Assembly: GCA_020205615.1 (NCBI GenBank)
Contig: CM035170.1
Coordinates: forward strand, 38,414,143-38,478,142
Direction of reading: 5' to 3'
DNA from: Panax quinquefolius
Taxonomy: Eukaryota > Streptophyta > Magnoliopsida > Apiales > Araliaceae
DNA length: 64,000 bases
Below the pieces are notes generated by a model. It had not been told where the DNA came from. It saw only the letters and a program-made list of their open reading frames with translations, and ran no database searches. Shown piece after piece: positions 38,501 to 53,500 of this stretch. The translations under genes and the position numbers were made by a program. Each line of letters starts with the position of its first letter. Position 1 is the stretch's first letter.

Positions 38501-41500
38501 CGTTATATGTAATCTATAATTGGTTTTGGGTTATCAAAATCATGAAAAATATAATAAAGAAGATGAATTGAAGTTCTTGATGAAATATATATGTTGTGGT
38601 TTGTATTGGAATAGAAATTGGCCATGAGTCCATGTTGTAGACTTTAAATTGGTGATGGATTAGGATAGTACTCGAGAAGACGAAAACAATGGAAATTAAA
38701 CGGACTGATTTGGTGGATTAACGAATTCGTGGTGTTTGATTGCGCTAAGGATGTCTAAAAATTAAGAAATAGTAAGAACTTGGTTTTAAATCCTTTAAAT
38801 TTGGTTGTTATAGTTATTTGTGTTGTTAAAATCATGTTAAGCATGTTTGGTGTTGATTCTATGAAGTTTATAACTTCTGGGTATGTCTAAATTATTGTTG
38901 AAGTGAAGAAATTGGAGTTTTGGGGGTTTGGTTCACACAGGTGAAGAATTGCAGAAACTGAATCTATGAAGCGGTGCTGTCACGCCTAGTAACGCTGCCG
39001 CGACGTGATGAAGGCCAAAAGTGGCTCAGCCGCGCCAGTTGCAGTTTAAGCCCAGTAATGAGCTTTTAAATGTACAACTTGGGGGATCTTAATTCAACCT
39101 AATCTAACGAATGTAATGATATTATATGTAATATGATATAATACTAAACCTTAGTAAACCTTAACTACTTGTTAAAAAACTAAGTGTGGGTTAAGAGATG
39201 GAGAATTATAGAACATAACTTGAAGGTTTATGTAGTGAAGGCTAATGAACCTTATTCACAAATGACGATGAGATAGGAAGTCTAATGAACTATAATGACT
39301 TCACCGAATGATAAACGTTAGTTTAAAGAGAGGTATGAAGAAAGATAAGTTGAAGGTGGTTTAAATCAACAATAATTAATTTCATTGATCATTAATCTCT
39401 CGATACAGAGTCTTGGCAAACCCTAAACACTTAAATGAATGTTAAGTGTCAAGGAAAAGGAAGTGTGATAAGAAGTGAAAGAAAGATTAATGAAAACAAA
39501 TAAAGTGGACAATGAGGAGCCTTAACACAACTTAAACACATAATTGAACATTTTGTATCGAAGAAAGGGAAGGATTATGGATTGTAAAGTAAAGTTTACA
39601 TAACCAACTGCTAAGTGTTGCTATGTGACTAATAGTTGATATGCATGATTATATAATTGTATTGAAATACATGAAGTGCAGATAGCTATAAACAATTAAG
39701 TAGTTAAGCTATACTTGTAATCAACAAGCCAGGCAAGTCTTTTAGTTCCTATTTGCTATGTGAACTTGATATTTGATTGATTTAAAACTGTATAACAAAG
39801 AGCATGATGTATTACATATGTTGTAAATATGAATATTAAAGTCGATCTATGACTATGCTAATTGAGTAGAGGATGCTGATTGAGTAAGGAACTCAGTCTT
39901 ATACTTGTTATGTGAGATGCAACATGTATGAAATGTTTAATCAAATGATTATGATGTATAATCTGAGTATGATATTATGTGCTACGTGATGCATGAAAAT
40001 TGTTAGTTTTGCTGGGTTGTCGAGCTCATTTGTGCAAAATAACTATTTTTGCAAGTTAAGCATTAAAGGTAATGCTATGTGGTACTTGAATGACACGGAT
40101 CAGATGTAATGCATGAAGATTAAGTATTTTAGCTAAAGTTGTTATTATTTTTTAAAAACCATGTTTAAGGTTCTGAAAATGTACTTAATGGTTTATGATG
40201 TTTAATTAATGTTGAGTTGTAAAGTTTGAGATATCCAATGCATAAAGGATATTGAATTGAGATATAAAACTAAACTATATATGTTAACTCTGATAAAGCG
40301 AATCATAAATAAGTATGATTCTAAGTTATGTAAATGATAAATGTTGTGATTCAGGGTGACAAATGAAGAAGACAAAAAAGTTTAATTATTCCGCATTTTA
40401 TTAATTGTAGTATCGAATAATGATATAAAGTTAGAATAAATATGTATTGATAACGACCGAGGTTAAGAGTTTATTTATTGAAATTTTGGGGTCGTTACAA
40501 ATCTCGTGAACCTAAGCAGAAGATGAAGGGTCGATTCCTTCTGAATGTTATAGTCGGTTGTTTTCGGGCAAAGATCAGCCACTTGTAGAAGAAACCCAAT
40601 AACCAAAAAAGAAGAGAGAAAAAAAAATTGAAGCTTTATTTTTTATTTTTTTAATTATCTTATGTGGGAGCCAAAATTTTCCTTTTCTTTTATTTTAATT
40701 TCTTATTTTATTTAACATTGTCACATGGACAATAATTAATGTCCGTTTAATTAGTTTGACGGAATGACCCAATTAAAAATTTTCAATTAGTTTAACAAGG
40801 CAATTGCATAAATTAAAATTTTGTGAACTATTGCACAAAGGTGATCAAGTACAGTGAGGTAACTGCTAGTTTTGCCTGATTTGAACTTATGAATCTCATT
40901 AGAGAATTATAGTGGATTATCAAAAGTAAAAACCATGACCTAATGGGTCCACAACTGAGATAATATTACTTGCTGTTTTTAGTTACAACATTTAGGTTTT
41001 ATACTTGTTGTTAACGCCAAGATCTTTCCTCACGTCCCAATCACGTAAGACACGTCCGATATCCTGCACAGTTCAACAAGTTAACACCCAAAGCTTGACG
41101 GCTTGACCGTCGGGGGATAGCTCCGGCGTGAGAGTCAGTACAGGCGATCACAAGGTTAACAATGGAGGATAAAATATCTAGTGCTTGAGAGAGATAATAA
41201 TTTGGTTAAGTGTTGTTACCTTTAGATTATGTGATCCTCGCCCTATATACTCCAAGCAGGTTTCTGCCATCCACCACCCACACCGCAGCGGCATCCCCCC
41301 CCACTCATGATCATCTCGGTAAAGCGTGCAACTCACCCACTACATTCATCACATTGTTTGTTATCACGGCCGATCGAGTCCCATCCTCATTAATCGATAA
41401 AGCAGAGATAATAATCAACTGTTATCTTTTGTAAATGACGGCTTCATTAAAGTTGATAAATATATATTATTTGCTTAATGGATCACCCAAATGAGAGGCC

Positions 41501-44500
41501 CAATACATTTAAGGCATAATTAATATAACACAAAGGAGGAGCCCAATAGTCCGGCCCCATGATAGTAAAATATCACTGACAATTGCCCCAGCCTTTTTGT
41601 TAAACAGGATGTTTAATGGAAGACTGTAAATAAAATAGGTCCATGATGAAAGGAATTGTAATAAATCAAAAGGGGCCAAGAGAAATCTCACCGAGGCCCA
41701 ACTGATAAGCACCAGCCACTAATTCAAATAAAACCAGAGGCCCAATCGATGGAAACCCACTCCGATTAAAGTATTAGACCCAAAGTCAGACGCTACCTCT
41801 TCTTCTCCTACATCATTACCTCCAATTAATGCGCCGTCCTCGGTTTTCGTAAAAATTTGAAAAGACCGCCTACTATAAAAGCTACTATCCATTCACTTCA
41901 ATCAGTTCCCTGCTATTTCGAATTCACAAGAGCTATTGCTCTTTCCTTCTCCCAAATTTCTTTCTTTCTCTCTGCAATTAATCAAAAATGGCGTCCCAGA
42001 GCTCTGACCAAGGTTCTCCCCTTAGAGTATCTCCCATTACTACCGTTCCTCCTAACCCAAGCCCTAACAAAGAGGCTTCGAGTTCCAATCCCCAAACTGA
42101 TCTCCGAGTAAGAAGAATTTGCCTCCGAAACCACTTCCTAGCCCCTCCGACTTCTTCGTGAGCAAAGAACAGTACCCCCACGCAAACACTCCTTCAACGG
42201 CCACTGAGATCGAATTACGCAAAATTAAGACTCGTTATCAGATTCCTGATACCCATCAGGTAAGGGCTCCGGGGTCTAATGAACGAATGTACCAACGTCC
42301 GGCAGGTTGGATGGCGATTCCGGTAACACTGCTGGAAAAGGGGGTCAGATTTCCTCTGCATGTCTTCTTGATTACCCTGCTAGGGTTTGTCGGCGTTGGG
42401 TTCGCCCAACTGGTGTCGAACTCCTACATTCACATCCTCGCTTTTATTGCCTTCTGCCACGAAGTGGGCGTTGAACCCACTCTCGACTTCTTCTTTACCG
42501 TATACAAAATCGGCCAGTCTCGAGAAAGAGGGTTTAAGGCTCTGAGTAAAGTAGCATCGAAGCCATGTGAGAAGTTCGAGAGACGATCTTTAATCAATAC
42601 CCCTTCTAGCAACCGAGGATGATATAAAGGATGGTTCTACATCAAGGGACCAGAAATTGCTTCTCTGCCAATCTGGTCCATTCAAGAAAAAGTCTGCAGA
42701 TTTCGGTGATATTCCCGAAGGACGAATAAATGAAATGATAGAGCTCTTTGAGAACTTCCCCAAAGAAGAATTTCATTATGGACTCCTTAGCAAACAAGCA
42801 TGGTTGTACGACCATAACTGTAAGTCTTCGAACTGTCTAATGTATAACTTGTTGAATCTTCTTTGATAAACTGTTATGAATTGTGGTTTTTCATTTTTTG
42901 TAGTATCTTTGATCAAACCAACGTCAATTGACTGAAAAGATTTGGAAAAATTTCTATCAGGCGCCTCCTTGTCGATAGAAGATGACATACCAATTGAAGA
43001 ACCTTCAACCTCCGAACCTCAGGAGACTGAAGCCCCACCCCCAGAATCTACTCCAGCCGAAGACTCCAATCAACCTCAGATGAAGAAAAGAGCTATCCGA
43101 AAGCCCCGAGTAAACCCTTTACCCCCCTTCGAATCAACTCCACCTCCTGTCTTTGATTCAAGCCTTCTCGATCTACCCATGAATGAATGATCACGATTAA
43201 TTCACATTAAGAAGAGAAAGACGGTGGTAACTCCCTTAACCGAAGAGGAACTCAGGGTACCTCGGTCCAGAGTCAGTCAGCCCCCCGTGATTCCAATTGA
43301 GATCATCGAGCCAGATGTCGAAATTGAGGATCAGGATGAGTCTATCCATCCATTCTCTCGGAAGAGGAAACAACTTTCAAATGACCAACCAAGTTCAACA
43401 TCTGTACCATCACCAGTACGTGGACCCATCCCTGCTCGGTCCCCATCTCCTGAAAACATTTACACTGAAACATCACCGCCTCCCGAACGACCCATACCTT
43501 CTACTTCGAAGCCTTCTTCTCAAGAGTTTCAGAATGAAGCCATGGCGTCACCAACGCTGTGGCCTTATTTCAATGCCAACTTCCCCTTCCATCTATACGA
43601 TGCCTTTGTTCGGGACACTGACGACCATCGGTTCGGCAACAGCTCCATCCGGGATTTAATCGAGGAAGGCATGAGTTACCATGCTAAGGTAAATTGTCGT
43701 TTATCTGCTTATTTGAAATTACGTACATCTCTTGAAAATTAACTGATTGTCGTTGAACATTTGCGCAGTGAATCCGTCTTCGGAGACTTCTTCCCGATAT
43801 AAAGAAAATGAAGCTGAAGAAGACGCTGCTCGGAGAGAGAACGCTATCCTGAACTCGGCCTTGGTCAAAGAGAGAGGCCAAAACGGAGATCTCCTCCATA
43901 CCAATGAGGGTCTTCGGAAAGAACTGGCTCAGATAAAAGAGGAGCTTAAAACGACCAAGGCCAGTCAGCAAGCTATGACTAGTATGAATGCTGATTTTGT
44001 CCATACAAATGAAGTTTTGAAGAATAAGAATGTAGAGCTGGTTACCGCGAATTCGAGCCTGGCGAAACAGATCGATGAAGTCCAGACTAAGGCCAAGGCT
44101 GACAAGGAAAAATACTATGCCAGACGCCGCAAGCTTCAGAGTAAGTTGCAAGCCCTAGAGGAGCTAGGTCCACCTCTAACCGAAGAGTTACGTCGACAGA
44201 TCCGAGATGATTACCGAAAATCATCTGAGCTGAACATGGAAATCATCAAGATGCATACTGAAGGTTATGAGTTGTGCCGAAGCAAATGTAAAGAAAAGCT
44301 CATGGGGCTAAGCTCGACCCAACTATCTGGACTTCAGGAAGACGATGCTCGAAGATGACCTTCCTTTCCTTTAGCTTATAGGACTTATGTAAAATTTTTT
44401 TTTTTTGTTTTTCTTGTAATCAATGTTTATATATTAATGAAATATTGGTTTTGTTCCATATGACTCCTTTACAATTACTTTCTGTCAATATATAGCAATC

Positions 44501-47500
44501 AACTTGAAAAATGTACAAGCTCTTTATGAACTTAACTTAATTTGTTAATTAACGATTAGGCAAGTCATATAACAGATAAGATCAAGTTAAGTAAGGAAGC
44601 ATTCCGAACTCAACACTTAGACAAATTTAGGTAATAAAGTAAATGAATACTTATTCGTTACCGAAGTGTGAGGTAGATCTGCTTCATAGGGAATTTGTTT
44701 ACCACGAAGGGCCTAACAAACCCACAGGATTCCACCGACCAAATAGGTTACCATCGAATGGTCAACGAGTCCACCCGAACCTCCTTACACCGATGACATT
44801 TGCCTACCACGAAGGGTCTGACAAATTCATAAGGACCACCTGCCAATAAGGCTACCATCGAATGGTCAGCGAGTCCACCCGAACCTCCTTACTTACGAAG
44901 TTTGCCTACCCGATGACCGCCATAATTACCATCGAATGGTCACGAGTCCATACCCTCCTTACACCACGATGAAGTTTGCCTACCAAGGTATTCGACAAAT
45001 TCATAAGGACCACCGCCAATAAGGCTACCATCGAATGGTCACGAGTCCACCCAACCTCCTTACACCAATGAAGTGAAACAACAACGAACATAAGACATAA
45101 GACATTGAGAAAAAGGATCTTTTATTGATGATGATTTCAAACATTTACAGACTTTCCAGATATATCGACATCGATTCATCGAAAGTACTTTCAAGCCCGC
45201 CAAGATGCCAAGTATTCTTGATTTCGATCCATCTAATGCCCTCAACCGATAAGTCCCGGCTTTGTACTTCAACAACTTCATACGGTCCTTCCCAATTCTA
45301 AGATCGCCTTTCCCAAGTTTCGAGAGTAGATGCTTCGATTTCTCCGAGAACAAAATCTCCCACTTCAAATCTGCGTAAGCTTTACCCCTTATTGTAATGC
45401 TTAGCCACTCTTCGCGATGATAGTCGCTAACTGATCAAAGTTGTTTCTCCGACTTCTTCGAGCAAATCCAGATTGACCTTCAACCCTTCTTCATTGTAAA
45501 TCTCTTTGAATCGATCGACCAAGACTTGAGATCCAATTTCAACTGGGACTAAGGCATCGCACTATAGCCACCCCGAAAGGTGAATCTCCCGTCAGTAGTC
45601 CCTGTAGTCCGATAAGCCCATAACACGCCGAAAGCAAAGCCTCCTCCGCCATCTTCCTTAGCTTCATCCAACCACGCTGATCCCATTCAAGCAGCGCTCA
45701 TTGGTCACTTCGACCGCCTGCTCGATCGTGGATGAGCCATCAAGTCTTTCTCGTCGAACCCCAATTCCTTCAAAAATGCTTCAAATTTCGATCCCACAAA
45801 CCAACGTCCGTTGTCCGATATCACCACTTTAGGAATTCAAACGAAACACTCATCGACTCTCTTCATGAACTTCAAACATTCTTGTTCCGTTATCAACCTA
45901 AGTGGCTTCGCTTCTACCCATTTGGTCATATAATCGATGGCAACTATAACAAAAACCGACCGATTTTTTTAGCTTTCTAAGAATGGACCCAAAGATATAT
46001 CAACCCCCAGACAAAGAAAGGGTATAGGAGATAAGATCGAGTATAGCTCTTTCGGTGGTCGATGGGATCGGACCGTTGAGTTCGACACTTCTCGCACTTC
46101 GACATACTCGTAGCTTCCTTGAAGATGGTAGGCCAAGAGTATCCTCGACGAAGTACTTTCAGTAAAGGCTAATGACTTGAGCAGCCCATATGGTCGCCAC
46201 AGATGCCTTCGTGAACTCCAAGAGCATAATCACTTTTGATGGAGTTAAACATTTCAAAGAATGGAGATGAAAAGGCCCTTCGAAAAAGATCCCCATCTAT
46301 CGTAACGGTTAGCACTTCAGTATTTGATTTTCTTCGCCAAGATCTCGATCCAAGGAAGACGCCATCCGCCCAGATACTCCAGATATGGAGTCAACAAAGA
46401 ATTGGAGCGATCAATGCACATTACCGATTCATGTTGAACACTAGGATGTTGCAAAATTTCTAAGTAAACGGATCCATCAAAAATGTTAGCATCCGTAGTG
46501 GCCAACTTTCGAGAGTGCATCTAAGAATGGAATTATCATTACGCCGAACTCCTCGAACTCATACGATCGAAATATCAAGTCGATCTTTCAATTCTCGCCA
46601 AGTACTTGACCATTTCTCAACCTCGAGCTTCATATTCCCTCGAGACTTGTTTTGACGACCAACCGAGAATCATCAAGATGACTATCCTCTCAGACTTCGA
46701 GACTCTTAGCCAATCAGAATCTCTCGCTAGCACCGCTTCATACTCGCTTCTTCATTGTTCGTTGCTCAACTCGAATCGATGGGCTCGTCAGACTTTGAAT
46801 CCTCTCCGGACTTGTCAAAATGATCCTCGCTTCAATCGATGTCCAAAGTAGAAGACCCATCTCGCATACAACATCCACGAGCTCGCTTCATCAAGAATCG
46901 CAGAATCGCTTCCGCTGTAATCTTCTTCACCTTCTCCCAACTTCATCCGCTTCGTAAAACGAACATTCGACCACAAAATCGCCAAGGCCCGCGCCTCGAT
47001 AATAGTTTCGGGATGATATTCAATAAAAAATTGGGACAACTCCATCGTCCATGCAATTTAATCTCCCAAAACTTCGTGTTTGCCCATAATTTTCTTCAAA
47101 GGTCGATCAGTATATACCACCAACAACCTAACTCTCGAAATATTGCCTAAGCTTTCGACTAGCTATCATCAAAGCAAAGGCAAATTTTTCAATATTTGGG
47201 TACCTTGTTTCAAAGATCCCTAAGGACATGGCTTTATAGTAAACCCGGTGTCGCTTACCCCTACTTCACGCACCAAAACCGCCTCCCACCGCCAACTAAC
47301 TAGCCGCTAAGTACAAATACAGAGGCTCAACAGAGAGGGCTTCACCAACAAAGGCGCCAAGACAAATAGGTCTTTATACTCTCGGAAGGCGCTCTTCACA
47401 TTTCAAGTCCATCGAACGCCTTCGCATTCTTCGCCCTTTCAAAGTGTCAAAAATGGCAAACACCTTTTCGCCGACTTCGACATAAATCTCCTCAAAGTCG

Positions 47501-50500
47501 CAATCCTTCCAATGACGTTGAACATCTTTAAACGATCGAGGAGTCTTCATATTCAAGATTGCTCAATCTTCTCTCGGTTGGCTTCAATTCCTCTCTCGAT
47601 CGATAAGATAACCCGTAAACTTGCTACCCCTAACCAAGGTGCACTTAGTAGGATTTCACCTCAAGTTGTGATGACGAATCGTCTAAAAGCATTCTTCTAA
47701 ATCATCCAAGTGTTTCGCACAAGCATGCTCTTCGATAATCATGTCATCGACGACACCTCCATGTTCTCGCCCAATTGATGTCTCAAGACAAAGTTCATCA
47801 TCCTCCGTATGTGGGTCCCAGATTGATTAAGCCAAAGGTCATTTTCTTTTCAGTATATATACCGAACGATGCGCTAATGAACGCCGCCTTCTAGATATCC
47901 TCTTTACACATGGAAATTTGATGTAACCCAGAGAATGCATCCATGAAGCTCAATAAAGCATACCCCAAGTCGCATCGATGAGCCGGTCGATGTGGGTAGC
48001 GGAGAAGTCCTTCAGACAAGCTTTGTTCAGATCTCAGATAGTCGATGCAGACTCGCCATTTTCCCATTCTCGCTTCGACCAAGACCACATTCGCCATCCA
48101 TCTACGGGTAGTCGATCTCAAAGATGAAGTCCGCAGCAACCAGCAGCCTTTGCAATCTCTTCATCAATGATCCGTTGGCGCCCGTGCAAAAATCCTCTCT
48201 TCTCGCCGAATCGGCTTTTTCGACGGGTCCACTTCCAACCGATGCTCAAGAATCTTCCTACTCACCCCCGCATATCTCGAGGTTCCCACGCAAAGATATC
48301 AAGATAGCAAGTAGTAAGTTCCATGAGGTTCGTCTCGAGAGGTTCTCGCAGACCAACCTATCTTTACTGTCTTGTTTTTTTCTTGCCAGAATAAGCTCGA
48401 TCTCTTCTGCTTCCCACCGGGTACGACTAATGGCTCGAATCGCTCTCGGTGAAGGGCTCGATCTCTATCGCCATGGTCTGCTTTTTCGCTTCGACACCCC
48501 TACTCCCAAGTTATCACAACATTTCTATAACATCGTTCTCGCCAAATCCAGATCCCTTTCACCTCTCCAACTCCATGAGCCGTAGGAAATTTGATTTTGA
48601 AATGAGGGATCGAGGTCACAACTTGTAAAAGGCCAAAGTAGCCTCCCTGTAATGGCATTATAAGTAGTAATCTACATGCACAACATAAATTTTGCAAGTT
48701 ATTTTACCGTTGGGGGGAGCCGTTTCAAGATGACCGGCAGTTCAATAGTTCCAACCACACTTGGATCGGATCGTCATCAAGCCGCATAAAGGAGCCTCCC
48801 GTCCGATCTCCATCTTCGCCCATCCAGATGCATCCTCCGATAAGCGTGGGCATATGTAATATCCATGTAAGACCCATTCGATCATCATCATTCTTCATAT
48901 CCACCGAACCCACTTCAGCGCGCTACCACCAATGATCCTCATGTGGTTCGATGGTTTCTAAAGGGTAATCCTCATCAGTAAAGGAGATTACCGTACCCGG
49001 ATAAGGTCTGTCAGTCTTCGGAGGGTACCCGCCACCGACATGACCGAATCCAGATAACTTCGGCGCTTTTTTCCAACAAGTTTGCCAGAAGTCCCCCAGT
49101 GATGACATCTACCACATGCCTCGCAGTCGCCCAGAGTCACAATGCAGTCGCCGAGTCGGCCGAAGCAACCCGAATGTGTTCTCTATCTCTTCATTGGGCT
49201 TGTTGAGTCGTTCTCGCAAAGAACATATCGAACTAGGGCTCCGCTTGAACCTTCCTCTCGATGAAGTCCTTCAGACTAGCAATCATTTCAGATCGTGACC
49301 CGAAGCTTGATGATAGTCACAATATTTATGAGAATTACCTGCTCCGAGCTTAAGGTTGTCTCGAGGTGGTTCATAGATAGGTTGATTTTTGATCTGGTCC
49401 AAGATGACAAATTTCTATCAAGATTGAGTGAGTGTACGCCCTATTCACTTTTCGGGTCGAGAGCGGACGAACGACCTCCTCCCTCGCTCTCCAATTGTTG
49501 TTATACTTCTTCGACCCTCCATCATAGCGGCCTTTATTCCCTTCATTTTTCTTTCCGCCCCCCCTCGCTTGGTCCCGATCCGCCTCCTCGAGCCGATCCA
49601 AGAAGGACGCTTAAGACTATTCATGGCCTCCTCTACCACGATGTAGCCCTTCGCTTTATCAAGGCTTCAAAGAAGACTCTTCGGGTGGTGAAACATCAAC
49701 TTCTTCACCAATTTCTCCGATTTCACCAGTCCAAACCGTTTCGAACAGTCCAACGACTTAAGATCATTCAGAGTCTGGCCACTGGGCCGATCGCTTCTCC
49801 TAATCGTTTCACATATATCGCCCAAAGACTCATTCGAATATCGTTTAACCCGAGCCAATGAGCCGGTTGGTTTTCCCCTCCTCTTGTTGCTCCCAAAACG
49901 AAAGCATGGAACTTATCGCACAAATCCGCCCACGATGAGATCGAATCAAGGCAACGTCCCCATCCACCGCCTCGCGCGCCTTTTTTGAGTTGCAGAACAA
50001 AGGTATGACACTTAGCAAGATCGCTAAAGTCATAATAATCCATCATAGCTTTCCATCAACGCTCGATGGTGTTAACAAAGAACAAGATCGAGAAGCTAGA
50101 ATCACAAATTTCTCAAGAAAAGGTGCAAACCCTAGTTCATAAATTTCTCTTTGATCTTATGTTAGATTTGTTGTTTAGATGTTTAGAATTATATATTAGG
50201 ATGTTAGAAAGTATGCTAGAGTGGTAGAACACGCTTTCATAACATCTAGATGCCTTAATTAAGCATTTTATGAAATCAGGAATTTAGAAAAAAAAAATGG
50301 TCTCGACAATAGAATGTCGGCTTTTCGATTCATGTGTTTATGTTTTGGTCTCATTAATCGATTGCTATTCGTAGTTTGTAAGTAGGTCTTTAATCGGAAA
50401 GAAAACAAGTTCATATGAACCATAGATTCCAAGATATAAGCGATCAAAGTGGGTTGATTGTTCACGGAAGGTGGTTTTTTCGGGTTGCCTGTAAAGCTAA

Positions 50501-53500
50501 AAACGATTGAACAAGCTACTTTGATTTAATTCGCTTAATCATCTTCTGATTGTTAATTGTTTATGTTTTTGTTATAAATTGGTACTCTGGTATACATACT
50601 ACATATCTATGATCTTCAATCGAACAAACAACTCATAGGATTACCGAAATTATTGGTCAAAACTAGTTGACCGAGCATGACCGAGTTTTCTGGGTTTTCC
50701 AGAAAACTGAAGAACACGAAGAACAGTTGGTAGCTGTACTTTGACCAGCATAAATAGAGACCTTAGAATTAAGATTTGTTCATGTTAATGTTATATATAT
50801 GTACCCTGACATATAGACTACATGTTACAACAAACACAACATACATCTAATACACAGAATCAAAGTTATTCAAGCCACAAAACCGTTGACCGGCCATGAC
50901 CACTGTTCTGGGTTACCCAGAAACCCAAGAACAGCTCTGACAGTAACTTTGAATCTTTATAATTTCTTGTTAGATGTAGATTAAAGCCTGATTATTGCTT
51001 GATCTTGTACTATTACATGAGTACTACAACACCAATACTTGATCTAACCAAAAATCATTACCAGTACCGAGTTATTTGATGGTCAAACTAGTCACTCGAC
51101 CACGACCAACGGCTGCCCAGAAACTCAAGAACACCTACAGCGACACTTTCTGTCACTGTAGAGCTTTAGCGACGGACAAAAATTATTTTTTTAGAAATAA
51201 ATTATAAAAATTAGAAATAATTAATAAAAATAGTTTTAAAAATTATATTAAATTATTATAAATTATTTCTGATATTTCTACAAAAATGTAATAATTATTT
51301 TATTTTATTTAGATATTATTTATAATTAACTTATTAATAAAGTAATTAGAATAATTACTTTTAAATACTAAATAATTATGTAAAAATATTATTATTGAAA
51401 TAAAAATCATAATAAATGATTATAAATTATTTAATAATATTTAATAATGTTTTTTATAAAATTTTAGTAAATATAAATTACTTATAAATAGAGATAAATG
51501 ATTTAAAAATCATTTAAAGGATAAATAAATACTTTAAAAATACTTTAAACCTTCTAAAATATATTATAAGGATAATTAAATTATTTAAAATATAACCAAA
51601 TTTTATAAATAAAATTTAGTTCATTTATCAAAGGTATTAAAAGTCAAACCCTATTAAATCTAACACAAATTATTAAATAAATGTTTTATTTGAGTATTGT
51701 TATCAATCTTAACGTGTTAGATTTATATTTATAAACGTCATAGGTACTTATTAGCGTTCGAATAGCATAGCTCGACTTATCTACGCTCAGGCAAGTCTTC
51801 TATACCCAATTTATTACTTATGCAAAATTTATCAACCCTGTTTATTCGCTGAACAAGATTCTATCTTGCTATACTGTTGATATAATACACCTATGTTGAA
51901 TTACCTATTATTGAAAAGTTATTGCTATAGTTCCGGCATTTACTAAGAAATGAATTAATTATTCATATGATATTGTTTATTGAGCATAAACTGTTGTGTC
52001 GATCAAATTGTTTTGGTAAGACAATCTTATCTTTGAAGTTCGAGTATCCCGTAAGGGGGCGAAGTGTAGTCGATGAATATATTGACAAAGAAATTGTAAG
52101 TGTAATTGAGCCTTTGTGGGTGATATGCATACTCTAGGATGTTGAATAAGTGATCCCCTATCTCATATCCGAACATAATTTCTAAGTCTTTGTGGTCGAC
52201 GAAATGATAAAAATTCGAACTAGTTGGAATTAGAAATCCGAAATGGTAACAACTATCATTCGAAATTTGAATTGTTATAATTTTTCAAATCCTATATTGT
52301 TATAAATATACAACTTCTTTGAGTATGCCATAGCTCACCTTGAAAATTATTCCCTTTGCGGTTTTAGATGGTAATCACTGGAACATCTGGAGTAGATAAA
52401 GGAAGCGTTCCTACATATGTTAGATTATATTCTTGTGCGTATGAATACCTTGTAATAAGAACTCGTTATGAGAATTTTGTAATCAAATCATAATATTATG
52501 ATATATATAACATCTTTTATTTACTAATGGTAGTGTTTTCTTACATATATAGATGTAAAGTAAGATGTCTTCTATTCTAGTTGAGATCCTTGGGAACTAT
52601 TTATCCGAGTGAGGGTGTTAATAGCATGGATTTATTCATGTTGTTATTAATACTCTGAATTCCAGATAGATGGTTATTATCGATACGATAGTATATAATC
52701 GCATGACATGTAATTATACATCCGGGTGAGGGTATTGGTAATATGGATTTGTTTCATGTTATTCTCGATACTCTGAATTTTGGATAGATAGACTCTAGTC
52801 ACGGATCATGTTCATATATTCAAGTGAGGTATCAAACACGGTAATATTTCTCTTGGGAATTACCATCATTATGGGATCGTGAATCTTGAATCTTTGGGAA
52901 TTATATCGATAGTCCTCTATCTAATGTAATATTTTAATCGAGATACCATGGGTGTATAGATTTAAATGCATTATGTTAATTCTTGTAAACACCATCTGGG
53001 ATACCACGAGAGTATAGGTATGGGGTGTTACATGCCTTCTTTCCAAAGTATCCTTTATTTGTTGGACTTGAAGAAGTCGCTTAAAGTTCCTTGGTTCTTT
53101 AACCGGATATTCCACTTCTCTTAATTTGAGATGATGCTTCTTATTAAGGTTTCTCTCTTCTTATACGAGTAGAGGCCAGGCCTTTAACAATAGAACCCCA
53201 ACCTTGAGGGATTTTTTCGACGACGGCGTCTGCTGTACGTGTACCTCGGTGGACTCTCTGGTGTACGACCCCTGGATCTGCTTCGTCGCGGGGCTCTGTC
53301 ACTATGGCGAGAATACTCAAGGCGGGGTGCCTTCTTTGTATTCTCGGGCGTATACTCTCTGGATCTGCCCCTTTGTCTGTTTCGACCCTACTCCTTAGAA
53401 CCGACAGGGTGGTGTGCCCTCTTCGATCTTTTTGAGGAGTAGGGCTTCTGGATCTCCTTCGTTCCCGAGGTTGGCCTCGAGATTCACGACCTGAATGGGT

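Larger units (their letters stand above)
35578..40499 (+). mobile_element. Large LTR-like element B, remnant with nested hAT and MULE
   Basis: After removal of a hAT MITE and a MULE with clean target duplications, the pieces read as one AT-rich non-coding element ending TTTTGGGGTCGTTACA at 40499, like the ends of elements A, C and D. A TATA-like GCTATAATCC (about 38239-38248) precedes a purine-rich leader, and near the end an acceptor-like GATTCAG (about 40349-40355) is followed by a short open frame ending [12 protein letters not shown]. The left end is missing, presumably lost with the hAT insertion at 35577. Confidence 0.5.

Noticed and set aside
43224..43659. Overlapping second frame in the antisense ORF region
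   Set aside because: Shadow of the Ser/Pro-rich linker of the antisense ORF; the frame joined to the coiled coil was preferred.
49295..49861. Long plus-strand frame of 188 residues
   Set aside because: Antisense shadow of the Tat gag region on the minus strand.
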